Part shown: positions 36,192-50,747 of the stretch, one piece after another
Numbering within the stretch: position 1 is the stretch's first letter
How the letters are laid out: every line of letters begins with the position of its first letter
Assembly (NCBI RefSeq): GCF_013620825.1
Contig: NZ_NJIC01000051.1
Coordinates: 1-64,000 of the forward strand
Length of the DNA: 64,000 nt
Direction: 5' to 3'
DNA from: Rhodanobacter sp. PCA2
GTDB lineage: Bacteria; Pseudomonadota; Gammaproteobacteria; Xanthomonadales; Rhodanobacteraceae
Notes under the pieces: generated by a model
The model's input: the letters and a program-made list of their open reading frames with translations, nothing else
Databases searched by the model: none
What the model was told of the DNA's origin: nothing
Program-made: the position numbers and the translations under genes

Positions 36192-36923
36192 ATGACCCAC
36201 GCCTGGACATTCCTTCGCCACGCGCTGTGCACCCTGCTGCTGATGGCCGCCGCGGCGGCCCACGCCGACGGCGCACCGCCCTACCTCGACAGCGCCCAGC
36301 TGCACCAGTTGCAGGCGGTGCTGGCGCCGCCGTCGGTGCCGGGCTCGCCGGAAGACCGCGCCGACCGCGGGGTGACCGACCGCGCCTACGCCCATCGCAA
36401 CAAGAAGGACAACGCGCTGGCGCACGCCGAGGAAGAGTTCGACGTGTTCGCCTTCTCCCGCGTGCTGGGCCCGGGCTTCGACGCCAAGCGGCTGCCGCGC
36501 ACCGCGGCGGTGTTCACCGAGGTGCAGAAGGAAACCGCGAAGGCGGTGAGCGAGGCCAAGAAGCATTGGCAGCGCACCCGCCCCTGCCCGCTCGACTCCT
36601 GCCGCAAGGACCCGGAGGGCGACGAGAAGGACCTCAAGAAGAAGAGCTACGGCTACCCCAGCGGCCACAGCACGCGCGCCACCGTCTTCGCCGTGCTGCT
36701 GGGCAAGGCCCTGCCCGCGCGTGCCGATACGCTGGCCGGCTACGCGCGCGACGTGGGCTGGCGCCGCGTGGTCCGAGGCGTGCACACGCCGCAGGACATC
36801 TACGCCGGGCGCGTGTTCGGCCAGGCGCTGGCCGCGGCCTTCCTCGCCAACCCGTCGCTGCAGCACGACCTGGACGAGGCGGCCAAGGAACTCGCGCAGG
36901 CGGGGTTCAACCCGGCGCCCTGA
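36192..36923 (+). CDS. Class A (PAP2-type) nonspecific acid phosphatase A
   Basis: A 243-residue exported phosphatase (signal ending AHA, residue 25). The PAP2 catalytic motif is intact: K with RTRP (Lys near 123, Arg130, Pro131), PSGH at 156-159, and R-x-V-x-R-GVHTPQD with catalytic His198 and Asp202. It resembles PhoN-type bacterial acid phosphatases acting in the periplasm on organic phosphomonoesters. GGGAGAG precedes the ATG. It is in an operon with the TonB receptor 13 bp upstream. An inserted charged segment (about residues 135-152) separates RP from PSGH. Confidence 0.88.
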   Translation: MTHAWTFLRHALCTLLLMAAAAAHADGAPPYLDSAQLHQLQAVLAPPSVPGSPEDRADRGVTDRAYAHRNKKDNALAHAEEEFDVFAFSRVLGPGFDAKRLPRTAAVFTEVQKETAKAVSEAKKHWQRTRPCPLDSCRKDPEGDEKDLKKKSYGYPSGHSTRATVFAVLLGKALPARADTLAGYARDVGWRRVVRGVHTPQDIYAGRVFGQALAAAFLANPSLQHDLDEAAKELAQAGFNPAP

Positions 36924-36926
36924 GCC

Positions 36927-36950
36927 GCGCGCCAGCGCGAGGTGGCGCGC
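36927..36950. terminator. Hairpin after acid phosphatase gene A
   Basis: 8-bp arms GCGCGCCA and TGGCGCGC lie 4 nt after the stop codon. There is no T-run, so this is a transcript-end structure of uncertain strength. Confidence 0.45.
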
Positions 36951-37086
36951 ATGCGGAAATGATCGCGCCACCTGCCCGCCACGCACGCGCCGCATGGCAT
37001 GCTTGGCCGGTCGGTCCGCACGCCGGCATCGCCCCTGCGCACGGCCGCGCCGGGGCGTCCACGCCACGGCCGCGCAGGAGCACCGC

Positions 37087-37848
37087 ATGAACCAACCCGC
37101 CGATTTCGCCGCCGCGCATTACGGCCCGCGCGCGCAGGACTACGTCGCCAGCGAAGTGCACCGCAGCGGCGCCGACCTCGAACAGATCGCCGCCGCCCTG
37201 CAGGACCGGCCCGATGCGCGCGTGCTCGATCTCGGTTGCGGCGGCGGCCATGTCAGTTACCGCGTGGCCGCACTGGTGCGCGAGGTGGTCGCCTGCGATC
37301 CCACCGCCAGCATGCTGGACGCCGTGCGCGCCGCCGCGACGGAACGCGGCCTGCACAACATCCGGGTGCAGCAGGCGGCGGCCGAACGCCTGCCGTTCGA
37401 GGACGGTGCCTTCGACGTGGTGCTGTCGCGCTTCAGCACCCACCACTGGCGGCGCCGCGACGACGGCCTGCGCGAAGCGCGGCGCGTGCTGAAGACGGGC
37501 GGCCTGGCGATCTTCGTCGATACGGTGGCGCCGGAGGATGCGCTGCTGGATACGCACCTGCAGGTCATCGAGTTGCTGCGCGACGTTTCCCACGTGCGCA
37601 ACTACCGCACCAGCGAATGGGTGGCCGCGCTCGCCGCCGCGGGCTTCGCGCTGGACGGCCTGACGCCGCGCCGGCTGCCGCTGCGCTTCGACGACTGGGT
37701 GGCGCGCACGCGCACCGATGCGGCCCACGTCGCGGCGATCCGCAGCCTGCAACAGGGCGCGCCCGCCGAGGTGCGCGAGCACTTCGCCATGGTCGCGGAC
37801 GGCAGCTTCACCCTGGACACGCTGAGCCTGGTCGCGCACGCGGCCTGA
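37087..37848 (+). CDS. Class I SAM-dependent methyltransferase
   Basis: A 253-residue UbiE/type 11-like methyltransferase. Motif I is VLDLGCGGGHVSY near residue 45, followed by ACDPTASML, the post-I acidic site, and LPFEDGAFDVVLSRFSTHHW (motif IV). The N-terminus HYGPRAQDYVAS is typical of this group. The substrate is unknown and the C-terminal helical domain is not diagnostic. It lies 163 bp after the acid phosphatase and converges with gltD across a perfect palindrome at 37878-37901. Confidence 0.85.
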   Translation: MNQPADFAAAHYGPRAQDYVASEVHRSGADLEQIAAALQDRPDARVLDLGCGGGHVSYRVAALVREVVACDPTASMLDAVRAAATERGLHNIRVQQAAAERLPFEDGAFDVVLSRFSTHHWRRRDDGLREARRVLKTGGLAIFVDTVAPEDALLDTHLQVIELLRDVSHVRNYRTSEWVAALAAAGFALDGLTPRRLPLRFDDWVARTRTDAAHVAAIRSLQQGAPAEVREHFAMVADGSFTLDTLSLVAHAA

Positions 37849-37877
37849 GCGTGGCGCGCGCGGCCGGGCAGCGGTGC

Positions 37878-37901
37878 GGGCCGGCGCAGCTGCGCCGGCC
37901 C
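37878..37901. terminator. Perfect 24-bp palindrome between convergent genes
   Basis: GGGCCGGCGCAG (37878-37889) and CTGCGCCGGCCC (37890-37901) are exact complements. The structure separates the methyltransferase (+) from gltD (-). No U-run follows. Confidence 0.55.
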
Positions 37902-37908
37902 GGCGCGC

Positions 37909-43796
<5,888 letters not shown>

Positions 43797-43867
43797 TCGC
43801 TGGATGGCAGGGCACGGAACCCCGGCGGCGCCGGAGCGCCGATTTGGAATTCGTGGATTGCGATTTG

Positions 43868-43896
43868 ACTACAGCACAATTGGTGCGTCGCGTCAA
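43868..43896 (-). promoter_or_regulatory. Predicted sigma-70 promoter of gltBD
   Basis: On the minus strand TTGACG (43896-43891), a 17-nt spacer and TGTAGT (43873-43868) give 5/6 and 4/6 matches to the -35 and -10 consensus. The predicted leader is about 65 nt. Confidence 0.5.
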
Positions 43897-44099
43897 AGCC
43901 TTCTATACGTCCAAATGAAACTATTGCCGCGGCAGGATCGGCCGCAATGCCCGCCGGGGCTTTGCCGGGGGCGGCTGCGTCGCCACTGGACAGGCCGTCC
44001 CAGGCGCCGGTCCGGCGCCCGCCCGCGGCGGCTTGGCTACGGCCATCGTCGATCGCAAGTTCTGACGACGTATCCCACTGATTCGTATCTTCTTTTTGT

Positions 44100-44116
44100 T
44101 GCATGACTGTCATGCA
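44100..44116. promoter_or_regulatory. 17-bp perfect palindrome upstream of TonB receptor B
   Basis: TGCATGACTGTCATGCA is an exact inverted repeat (8+1+8), 52 nt before the receptor start. It contains CTGTCAT (44107-44113), one half-site of a Pho box, but the expected second half-site 11 nt away is poor. It is likely a repressor or activator site for the receptor-phosphatase pair. Confidence 0.6.
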
Positions 44117-44168
44117 TGGGGTCTAGCGTGCCGCGCCACGCCTTTACCCCCACTTCACGGAACCACCC

Positions 44169-46403
44169 ATGCCCCAGTCCACGCCTGCCCTTCGCCACTG
44201 CGCGCCCGCCCTGCTCGCCCTCTCCATCGCGCTCGCGGTGGCGGCGCCGGTCCGCGCCGACGACAATGCGAACGGGGCGCCGTCCGCGCCGGCGGCGGAC
44301 GCGGCCCCTGCCAAACCCCAGGACGCCAAGGACCTGAGCGCGGTGCAGGTGAACGCCGCCACCACCGTGAACGACGTGGCGCCCACGCAGGGCTCCATGC
44401 TGGCGATCGAGCCGCAGTCCATCGTGGGCAGCCTGTACCTGCAGGAAAACATCGCGCCGACCGGCGACTACACCGACGCGGCGGCGATCTCGCCCAGCGT
44501 GTACACGGTGACGCCGAACGGCTCCGGCCTGATGGAGTCGGCGGTGGTCTCGATCCGCGGCTTCCAGGACGGCCAGTACAACGTGACGTTCGACGGCATC
44601 CCGTGGATGGACTCCAACGACTTCACCCACCACTCCACCTCGTACTTCACCAACCAGCAGACCGGCAGCGTCGCCGTCGACCGCGGCCCGGGCACGGCCA
44701 GCACGCTGGGCAACGCCACGTTCGGCGGCACCATCACGGTGGACTCGATCAGCCCGCGCAAGGACTTCGGCATCAGTCCGTACTTCAGCCTGGGCAGCTG
44801 GGCCACCACGGTGGAAGGCGCCAACATCAACACCGGCAGCTTCACCGGCAGCGGCACCCGCGCGGTGGTCAATGTGCAGAACAGCGAGTCGGACGGCTAC
44901 CTCACCTACGCCGGCCAGCGCCGCCAGAGCGTGTTCGCCAAGCTGGTGCAGCCGGTGGGCGAGAACACCACGCTGACCTTCGCGGCGATGTGGAACAAGC
45001 TCAACCAGTACGTGCCGTTCGGCGCCACCAAGGCGCAGCTCGCCCAGTTCGGCAACAACTACGGCCTCAACAACGACCCGACCAGCCAGGCCTACTACCG
45101 CTACAACCAGGACAAGATCAACACCAACCTGGGCTACATCGGCCTGCATTCGGAACTCGACGGCTGGAAGATCGACAACAAGGTCTACACCTACGGCTAC
45201 AACCACTTCGGTTTCAACGGCGAGGATCCGAACGGCGAAACGCCGAACGGCACCTTCTACGGCCCGGACAACGTGCCCGGCCAGCACATGCGCAACACGA
45301 ACCGCTCGTGGGGCGACATCTTCCGCCTGGCCAGGGACCTCGGCCCGGGCGAAGTGCGCACCGGCATCTGGTACGACCACCAGGACGACATCCGCTGGCT
45401 GTACGAGTTCGACGACACGACGAACCAGCTGAACCCCGTGGTCAATCCGGGCGCGTCGAACCTGCAGCTGGCATCGGCGGACCGCCGGATGAACGACACC
45501 CTGGTCACGATCCAGCCATACCTCGAATACCAGTGGAACATCGCCGACAACGCCTACTTCATCGGCGGCGTGAAGTACAACGACTTCAAGCGCGACATCA
45601 ATGCGCCGGTGAACCAGAAGACCGGCACCCCGCTGAACTACTCCAAGAAGTGGACCGCCACCCTGCCGTCGGCCTCGTTCCACTACGCGTTCAGCCAGAA
45701 CTGGACCGCGTACGCGCAATGGGCGAAGGGCTACCTGGCGCCGAACCTCAACCTGTTCTACGTGCCGAACCCGGCGGTTTCCGACAGCGTGGTGGCGCCC
45801 GAGAAGACCACCAACATCCAGCTCGGCACCACCTGGACCAACGACCGCCTGACGCTGTCCGGCGACGTCTACAAGATCAACTTCAACAACTTCGTGCAGA
45901 AGCACAACGTCGCCGGCATCTCGGAGTTCTACAACGGCGGCGGCGTGCACTACAAAGGCATCGAGCTGGAAGGCACCTACATGCTGGGCGCGGGCTTCAG
46001 CATCTACGCCAACGGCTCGCTGAACCGCGCGATCCAGACCACGGACAACGCCTGGAACGCGAACACGCCGCACAAGACCGCCGCGCTGGGCCTGATCTAC
46101 AGCAACGGCCCGGCCTATGTGTCGCTGGTCGACAAGTTCGTCGGCAAGACCTACTACACCGCCAACGCGGAAGACGACACGCCCATCGGCGGCTATGCGA
46201 TCACCAATTTCACCGCCAGCTACCGCTTCGATCCGCACATCGCCGACGTGAAGGACCTGAAGATCGGCGTGCAGCTCAACAACATCTTCGACAACACCCA
46301 CATCAACGCGCTGGCCGGCACCACCGGCGCGGACAGCACGCCGCTGTACTTCACCATCCCGGCGCGCAACTTCAACTTCACCATCACCGCGGACCTGTTC
46401 TGA
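44169..46403 (+). CDS. TonB-dependent receptor, phosphatase-linked paralogue B
   Basis: A 744-residue outer-membrane receptor with signal peptide (ending VRA, residue 30) and Ala/Pro linker. The plug shows SIRGFQDGQYNVTFDGIP and VDRGPGTASTLGNATFGG, and the barrel ends in NFTITADLF with a terminal Phe. Extended similarity to the receptor at 33869 (shared QPQSIVG/QPQSVIG, APTxDY and HHxxSYF segments) marks them as paralogues. Its stop overlaps the phosphatase start as TGATG. The ligand is unknown; the phosphatase partner points to a phosphorylated or phosphate-linked nutrient. Confidence 0.88.
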   Translation: MPQSTPALRHCAPALLALSIALAVAAPVRADDNANGAPSAPAADAAPAKPQDAKDLSAVQVNAATTVNDVAPTQGSMLAIEPQSIVGSLYLQENIAPTGDYTDAAAISPSVYTVTPNGSGLMESAVVSIRGFQDGQYNVTFDGIPWMDSNDFTHHSTSYFTNQQTGSVAVDRGPGTASTLGNATFGGTITVDSISPRKDFGISPYFSLGSWATTVEGANINTGSFTGSGTRAVVNVQNSESDGYLTYAGQRRQSVFAKLVQPVGENTTLTFAAMWNKLNQYVPFGATKAQLAQFGNNYGLNNDPTSQAYYRYNQDKINTNLGYIGLHSELDGWKIDNKVYTYGYNHFGFNGEDPNGETPNGTFYGPDNVPGQHMRNTNRSWGDIFRLARDLGPGEVRTGIWYDHQDDIRWLYEFDDTTNQLNPVVNPGASNLQLASADRRMNDTLVTIQPYLEYQWNIADNAYFIGGVKYNDFKRDINAPVNQKTGTPLNYSKKWTATLPSASFHYAFSQNWTAYAQWAKGYLAPNLNLFYVPNPAVSDSVVAPEKTTNIQLGTTWTNDRLTLSGDVYKINFNNFVQKHNVAGISEFYNGGGVHYKGIELEGTYMLGAGFSIYANGSLNRAIQTTDNAWNANTPHKTAALGLIYSNGPAYVSLVDKFVGKTYYTANAEDDTPIGGYAITNFTASYRFDPHIADVKDLKIGVQLNNIFDNTHINALAGTTGADSTPLYFTIPARNFNFTITADLF

Positions 46404-47113
46404 TGAAGCGCTGCGCATTGCTCGCATTGGCATTGCTGATCGCCCAGCCCGCACTGGCCGACGGCAACGGGCCGGTGGTCGATCTCGCGGCGCTGCTGCC
46501 GCCGCCGCCCGCCGCCGGTTCGGCGGCGGCGCGGCAGGACATCAACGGCGTGCTCGCCGTGCAGGCCCACCGCACGCACGCGGAGATCGCGGCGGCCCAG
46601 GCCGACCGGCTGCACAGCGTGTTCCGCTTCGCCGACGTGTTCGGCGCGGCGTTCACGCCGGAACAGCTGCCGCACACGGCGGCGTTCTTCACCCGCGTGG
46701 TGGCCTACGACAAGGGCGAGGTGAAGGCGGTGAAGGCGTTCTGGCACCACCCGCGCCCGGTGCTGGTGTCGCACGCGGTGCATCCGCTGAGCGAGGAAAA
46801 GCCCGACGACTGGAGCTACCCCAGCGGCCACTCCACGCTCGGCTACACCGAGGCGGTGCTGCTGGCGAACATGGTGCCGGAACGGCGCGCCGCGATCTTC
46901 GCCCGCGCCGACCTGTACGCCCACCACCGCATCGTGATGGGCGTGCACTACCCCAGCGACGTGGAAGGCGGACGGCTCGCCGGCACCGTGCTCGGCGGCC
47001 GCTTGCTGGACGATCCCTCATGGCAGGCGGATTACGACGCGGCACGCGCCGAACTGCGCAAGTCGCTGGGATTGCCGGCCACGCCCGCCGCCGCGGCCGT
47101 TGCCGCACGCTGA
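46403..47113 (+). CDS. Class A (PAP2-type) nonspecific acid phosphatase B
   Basis: A 236-residue exported phosphatase (signal ending ALA, residue 19). PAP2 motif residues are Lys111 with HPRP (Pro119), PSGH at 140-143, and a GVHYPSD block with His182 and Asp186. It is periplasmic by prediction and paralogous to the enzyme at 36192. It overlaps the receptor stop by 1 nt, so the two are translationally coupled. It ends in an Ala-rich tail. Substrate specificity cannot be read from sequence. Confidence 0.88.
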   Translation: MKRCALLALALLIAQPALADGNGPVVDLAALLPPPPAAGSAAARQDINGVLAVQAHRTHAEIAAAQADRLHSVFRFADVFGAAFTPEQLPHTAAFFTRVVAYDKGEVKAVKAFWHHPRPVLVSHAVHPLSEEKPDDWSYPSGHSTLGYTEAVLLANMVPERRAAIFARADLYAHHRIVMGVHYPSDVEGGRLAGTVLGGRLLDDPSWQADYDAARAELRKSLGLPATPAAAAVAAR

Positions 47114-47117
47114 CTCC

Positions 47118-47140
47118 GCGCCGGCCCGCAGGGCCGGCGC
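47118..47140. terminator. Hairpin after acid phosphatase gene B
   Basis: 10-bp arms GCGCCGGCCC and GGGCCGGCGC with a GCA loop lie 4 nt after the phosphatase stop. No U-run is visible. Confidence 0.5.
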
Positions 47141-47204
47141 CGGCGCATGAACGATCGCCCGCGGGCGGCTCGCCCCCGCCCGCGGGCTCGGCGATAATCG
47201 GCCG

Positions 47205-48425
47205 ATGCCCAGCCCCGTCCGCGTCGCCCGCCTTTCCGTTCTCGCCGCCGCGGCACTCGGCGCCGCCCTCGCCGTCGCGCCCGCGCAGGCGCGCCAGGAC
47301 AAGAGCCAGGCCGAGCAGGCCGCCGCGAAGCAGAAGCTGAGCAACGTGCATCAGGAGGTGCAGGCGCTGGGCAAGCAGCAGGCCGCCACCGCCGAGCGCC
47401 GCGACCAGCTCAACACCGAACTGGCCAAGCAGACCACCGCGCTGGCCGCCGCCGCGCGCACCCTGCGCCAGACCGACGCCGAGATCGCCGCCAAGCAGCA
47501 GCAGCTGGAGCAGCTGCAGCAGCAGCGCGCCGAACTGAAGCAGAAGCTGGCCGGGCAGAAGGCCGCGATCGCCGACCTGCTGCGCGCCAGCTATGCGCTG
47601 GGCCACGGCTCCGACCTGCGCCTGCTGCTGGACAACGAGGACGTGGGCCGCGTCGCGCGTGCGCTGGTCTACTCGAAGTACTTCCAGCAGGACCGCGTGC
47701 AGAAGGTGCAGCAGCTGATGGCCAGCCTGGCGCAGCTGCAGACGCTGGAGGAACAGATCACCGCCGAGCAGCAGGCGCTGCAGGCCCGGCGCGCCCAGCG
47801 CGAAAAGCAGAGCAGGCAACTGGCGCAGCAGCGCGCCAGCCAGCAGAAGCTGGCCGCCGAGGCCGACGCCACCTACCAGAACCAGGCCCAGCGGCTGGCC
47901 GCGCTGAAGCAGGACGAGCAATCGCTCAACGCGCTGGTCGACCGCCTGCAGAAGCAGATCGACAAGGCGATGCGCGAAGCCGCCGCGCGCGAGGCCGCGC
48001 GCCAGGCGGCCGCGCGCAAGCACGGCGGCAAGGCGCCGCCGCCGCTGGAAGTGGGCGATGCCGGCGCGAACATCCGCGGCAACCTGCCGTGGCCGGCGGC
48101 CGGCGACGTGCGCCGCTACGGCAACGGCGTGCTGATCCGTTCCCCCGGCGGCAGCGAGGTGCACGCGGTGGCGAACGGCCGGGTGGTCTACGCCGGCTTC
48201 CTGCGTGGCTACGGCATGCTGGTGATCCTCAACCACGGCAACGGCTGGATGAGCATGTACGGCAACAACGAGACGGTGCTGCACGGCGTGGGCGACGCGG
48301 TCGCCGCCGGCCAGGCGGTGGGCACCGCCAGCGCGCCCACCGGCGTCAACACCGGCGTGTATTTCGAGCTGCGCCGCGACGGCCAGCCGGTGGACCCGCG
48401 CAGCTGGCTCAGCCAGCACCGCTGA
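47205..48425 (+). CDS. envC: Murein hydrolase activator EnvC
   Basis: A 406-residue exported division factor. The signal peptide ends AQA (about residue 29). Residues 30-280 form a long Gln/Lys/Ala-rich coiled coil with repeated heptads. The C-terminal LytM (M23-like) domain (about 290-406) lacks the usual zinc ligands, reading LNHGNGWMSMYGNN, as in E. coli EnvC. It is thus an activator of AmiA/AmiB amidases at the septum rather than a hydrolase. It is followed by an S41 protease gene 121 bp downstream, the common envC-ctp arrangement. Confidence 0.93.
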   Translation: MPSPVRVARLSVLAAAALGAALAVAPAQARQDKSQAEQAAAKQKLSNVHQEVQALGKQQAATAERRDQLNTELAKQTTALAAAARTLRQTDAEIAAKQQQLEQLQQQRAELKQKLAGQKAAIADLLRASYALGHGSDLRLLLDNEDVGRVARALVYSKYFQQDRVQKVQQLMASLAQLQTLEEQITAEQQALQARRAQREKQSRQLAQQRASQQKLAAEADATYQNQAQRLAALKQDEQSLNALVDRLQKQIDKAMREAAAREAARQAAARKHGGKAPPPLEVGDAGANIRGNLPWPAAGDVRRYGNGVLIRSPGGSEVHAVANGRVVYAGFLRGYGMLVILNHGNGWMSMYGNNETVLHGVGDAVAAGQAVGTASAPTGVNTGVYFELRRDGQPVDPRSWLSQHR

Positions 48426-48500
48426 CCGCCGAACGCGGGAATCCGTTCAGCCAGCCCCGTTGACGGCCGCCGGCCATCGTCGCAGGCTGGCACCGTCCAC

Positions 48501-48522
48501 ACCCGCCGCCCGCGCGGCGGGT
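48501..48522. other. Hairpin between envC and the S41 protease gene
   Basis: 9-bp arms ACCCGCCGC and GCGGCGGGT enclose CCGC, 25 nt before the protease start. It could attenuate read-through or be a leader structure. Confidence 0.45.
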
Positions 48523-48546
48523 GCACCCCTTCCCCGGAGTCGTTCC

Positions 48547-49923
48547 ATGCGGTTTCCCACGTCTACCCTGTGCGCCCTGCTGCTGGCGGCGCCCTTCGCC
48601 CACGCGCAGATCGCGCCCGCGCCGGCCGCCAGCGCGCCCGAGCCGCCCACCGACCTGGCGCCCACCCACGTCCATGCCGACGCGCCCGCCAAGGCCGCCG
48701 ACAACCAGGTCGACCTGCAGGACATCCGCCGCTTCAGCCGCGTCTACGACATCGTGCGCCAGGCCTACGTCGAGCCGGTGGGCAACCACGCGCTGATGAA
48801 GGACGCGATCACCGGCATGCTGGCCGGCCTCGACCCGCACAGCGAATACCTGGACAAGGAAGGCCTGGCCCAGCTCGACGAGGACACCACCGGCCAGTAC
48901 AGCGGCCTGGGCATCGAGGTGCTGCAGCAGGACGGCGGCCTGGTGATCGTCACCCCGATCGACGACACGCCGGCCTCGCGTGCGGGCGTGCGGCCCGGCG
49001 ACAGCATCGTGAAGATCGACGGCATGCTGGTCGATCCGCAGAACGTGGACGGCATGTTCAAGAAGCTGCGCGGCAAGCCCGGCAGCAAGATCACGCTCAC
49101 CATCCTGCACAAGGGCAGCGACAACCCGGTGGACATGCACCTCACGCGCGAGAACATCGCGATCACCAGCGTGAAGGTGCGCCAGCTCGAACCTGGCTAC
49201 GACTACATCCGCATCACCCAGTTCCAGAGCGACACCGCGGCCGACCTGGAGCGCAAGCTGTCCGCCATGGTGGGCAAGGACGGCACGCCCAAGGGCGCGG
49301 TGCTGGACCTGCGCAACAACCCCGGCGGCCTGCTCACCGCCGCGGTCTCGGTGAGCGACGACTTCCTCGACTCCGGCACCATCGTCACCACGCGCGGGCG
49401 CCTGGCCGATTCCAACATGAGCTTCGGCGCGCATCCCGGCGACCTGCTGAAGGGCGCGCCGCTGGTGGTGCTGGTGAACCACGGCACCGCCTCCGCCGCC
49501 GAGATCGTCTCCGGCGCGCTGAAGGACAACCATCGCGCGCTGCTGATCGGCCAGCGCACCTTCGGCAAGGGCGTGGTGCAGACCGTGCTGCCGCTGGACG
49601 CCGAGCACGCGGTGAAGCTCACCACCGCGCGCTACTACACGCCGAACGGCACCTCGATCCAGGCCGAGGGCATCAAGCCCGACATCCCGCTCGCCGACCT
49701 CAGCGTGCGCAAGGTCGACGCGGCGCCGGAACTGGTCAGCTCCGAGGCCGACCTGCCGAACCACCTCGCGAACGAGAACGCGAAGGCCGCCGGCAACATC
49801 GACGCCGACGGCAGCGCCGCCGAGGGCACGCTCGCCACCAACGACTACGCGCTGGCGCAGGCGCTCAACGTGCTGAAGGGCATGGCGCTGGGACGCGGCG
49901 CGGCGGTGCCGGCGGCGAAGTGA
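48547..49923 (+). CDS. S41-family C-terminal processing protease
   Basis: A 458-residue exported serine protease (signal ending AHA, residue 20). The domain order is an N-terminal helical region, PDZ (about 115-195, including GLGIEVLQQDGGLVIVTPIDDTPASRAG), then the S41 catalytic core. The nucleophile is Ser316 in NHGTASAAEIVSG and the general base Lys341 in RTFGKGVVQ. It cleaves C-terminal segments of periplasmic proteins. The ATG at 48547 has GGAG upstream. It lies downstream of envC, probably in one unit. Confidence 0.93.
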   Translation: MRFPTSTLCALLLAAPFAHAQIAPAPAASAPEPPTDLAPTHVHADAPAKAADNQVDLQDIRRFSRVYDIVRQAYVEPVGNHALMKDAITGMLAGLDPHSEYLDKEGLAQLDEDTTGQYSGLGIEVLQQDGGLVIVTPIDDTPASRAGVRPGDSIVKIDGMLVDPQNVDGMFKKLRGKPGSKITLTILHKGSDNPVDMHLTRENIAITSVKVRQLEPGYDYIRITQFQSDTAADLERKLSAMVGKDGTPKGAVLDLRNNPGGLLTAAVSVSDDFLDSGTIVTTRGRLADSNMSFGAHPGDLLKGAPLVVLVNHGTASAAEIVSGALKDNHRALLIGQRTFGKGVVQTVLPLDAEHAVKLTTARYYTPNGTSIQAEGIKPDIPLADLSVRKVDAAPELVSSEADLPNHLANENAKAAGNIDADGSAAEGTLATNDYALAQALNVLKGMALGRGAAVPAAK

Positions 49924-49940
49924 ACGACGCCCGCGGCGCA

Positions 49941-49958
49941 GCGGCCCGCACGGGCCGC
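49941..49958. terminator. Hairpin between convergent protease and DUF1080 genes
   Basis: GCGGCCC and GGGCCGC enclose GCAC, with further imperfect pairing outside. It sits between the two stop codons and is probably a shared transcript end. Confidence 0.5.
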
Positions 49959-49974
49959 GCGCCGCCGCAGCGCG

Positions 49975-50712
49975 CTACTTCAACTCGCGGATCATGATGT
50001 TGCGGAACCACACGTCGGCGCCGTGGTCCTGCAGCGCGACCTTGCCGGAGCGGAACATGCCGAAGCCCGGCATGTCGCGGAACTTGCTGCCGGCGACCAG
50101 CCGCTTCCAGTCCGCGTCCCACAGCGTGGTTTCCAGCACCACCACGCCGTTGAGCTTCTCCACCAGGTGGCCGTGGTCGCTGACGATCTCCAGCCGGTTC
50201 CACTCGTTCGCGGGGCGCACGGCCCCGGGCTTGGCGGCGATCAGGTCGTACAGGTCGCCGGCGCGGTGCTTCTCGTACTTCGCGTCGTCGGCGGCGACGT
50301 TGTCCAGCACCTGCGACTCGATGCCCGTATGCCACGGATACGGGTACTGCTTCCCTTCCTGCACGTAGAACATCACGCCGCTGTTGCCGGCGGTGGCGAT
50401 CTTCCATTCCAGCCGGAGATCGAAGTTGGCGTACGCGCCGTCGTGGACGATGTCGCCGCCGTCGGGCGCCTGCCAGCCGTCCTTCATGTGGCTGGTGTCG
50501 AGATGCAGGCTGTCGCCGTCGACCTTCCACGCCTTGCCGATGGTCGTTTCGTTGTAGCGGTGCCAGCCCGCGGTGGACTTGCCGTCGAACAGCAGTTTCC
50601 AGCCTTCGCGCTGCTGTGCGGCGGTGAGGGTGTTCGCAGGGGCAGCCACATGGTCGGCGGCATGCGCGCCGAACGCCAGCGCGACGCCAAGCAGCAGGAA
50701 TGCGAATTTCAT
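49975..50712 (-). CDS. Periplasmic DUF1080 protein (3-keto-disaccharide hydrolase domain)
   Basis: A 245-residue exported protein (signal ending AHA, residue 18) made almost wholly of the DUF1080/3-keto-disaccharide hydrolase lectin-like domain. Motifs include WKLLFDGKSTAGWH, LRLEWKIATAGNSGVMFYVQEG, the H-x-G-x-E-x-Q block HTGIESQVLDN, and NEWNRLEIV. Members of this family hydrolyse or eliminate glycosidic bonds after oxidation at C3. The two genes upstream encode a GMC oxidoreductase and its subunit 3, supplying exactly that oxidation. It is last gene of the operon, 35 bp after subunit 3. Confidence 0.85.
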   Translation of the reverse strand: MKFAFLLLGVALAFGAHAADHVAAPANTLTAAQQREGWKLLFDGKSTAGWHRYNETTIGKAWKVDGDSLHLDTSHMKDGWQAPDGGDIVHDGAYANFDLRLEWKIATAGNSGVMFYVQEGKQYPYPWHTGIESQVLDNVAADDAKYEKHRAGDLYDLIAAKPGAVRPANEWNRLEIVSDHGHLVEKLNGVVVLETTLWDADWKRLVAGSKFRDMPGFGMFRSGKVALQDHGADVWFRNIMIRELK

Positions 50713-50747
50713 CGGGATGGCTCCGTGTGGAAGTGGATGGCGGCCGC

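Larger units (their letters stand above)
43797..44168. other. Divergent control region between gltB and the second TonB receptor
   Basis: 372 bp with no gene. It contains the gltB promoter candidate (43868-43896, minus strand), GCACAATTGGTGC (43874-43886), and the 17-bp palindrome 44100-44116 ahead of the receptor. GC content drops around 43860-43920 and 44080-44115. Confidence 0.65.

Noticed and set aside
43874-43886. NtrC-like site GCACAATTGGTGC in the gltB promoter
   Set aside because: Half-sites resemble NtrC boxes, but the spacing is 5 nt instead of 7. A sigma-70-like promoter overlaps it and no sigma-54 element is seen.
44096-44113. Full Pho box before the second TonB receptor
   Set aside because: Only one half-site (CTGTCAT) is good; the other (TTGTTGC) matches poorly. 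Reported as a palindrome of unknown regulator instead.
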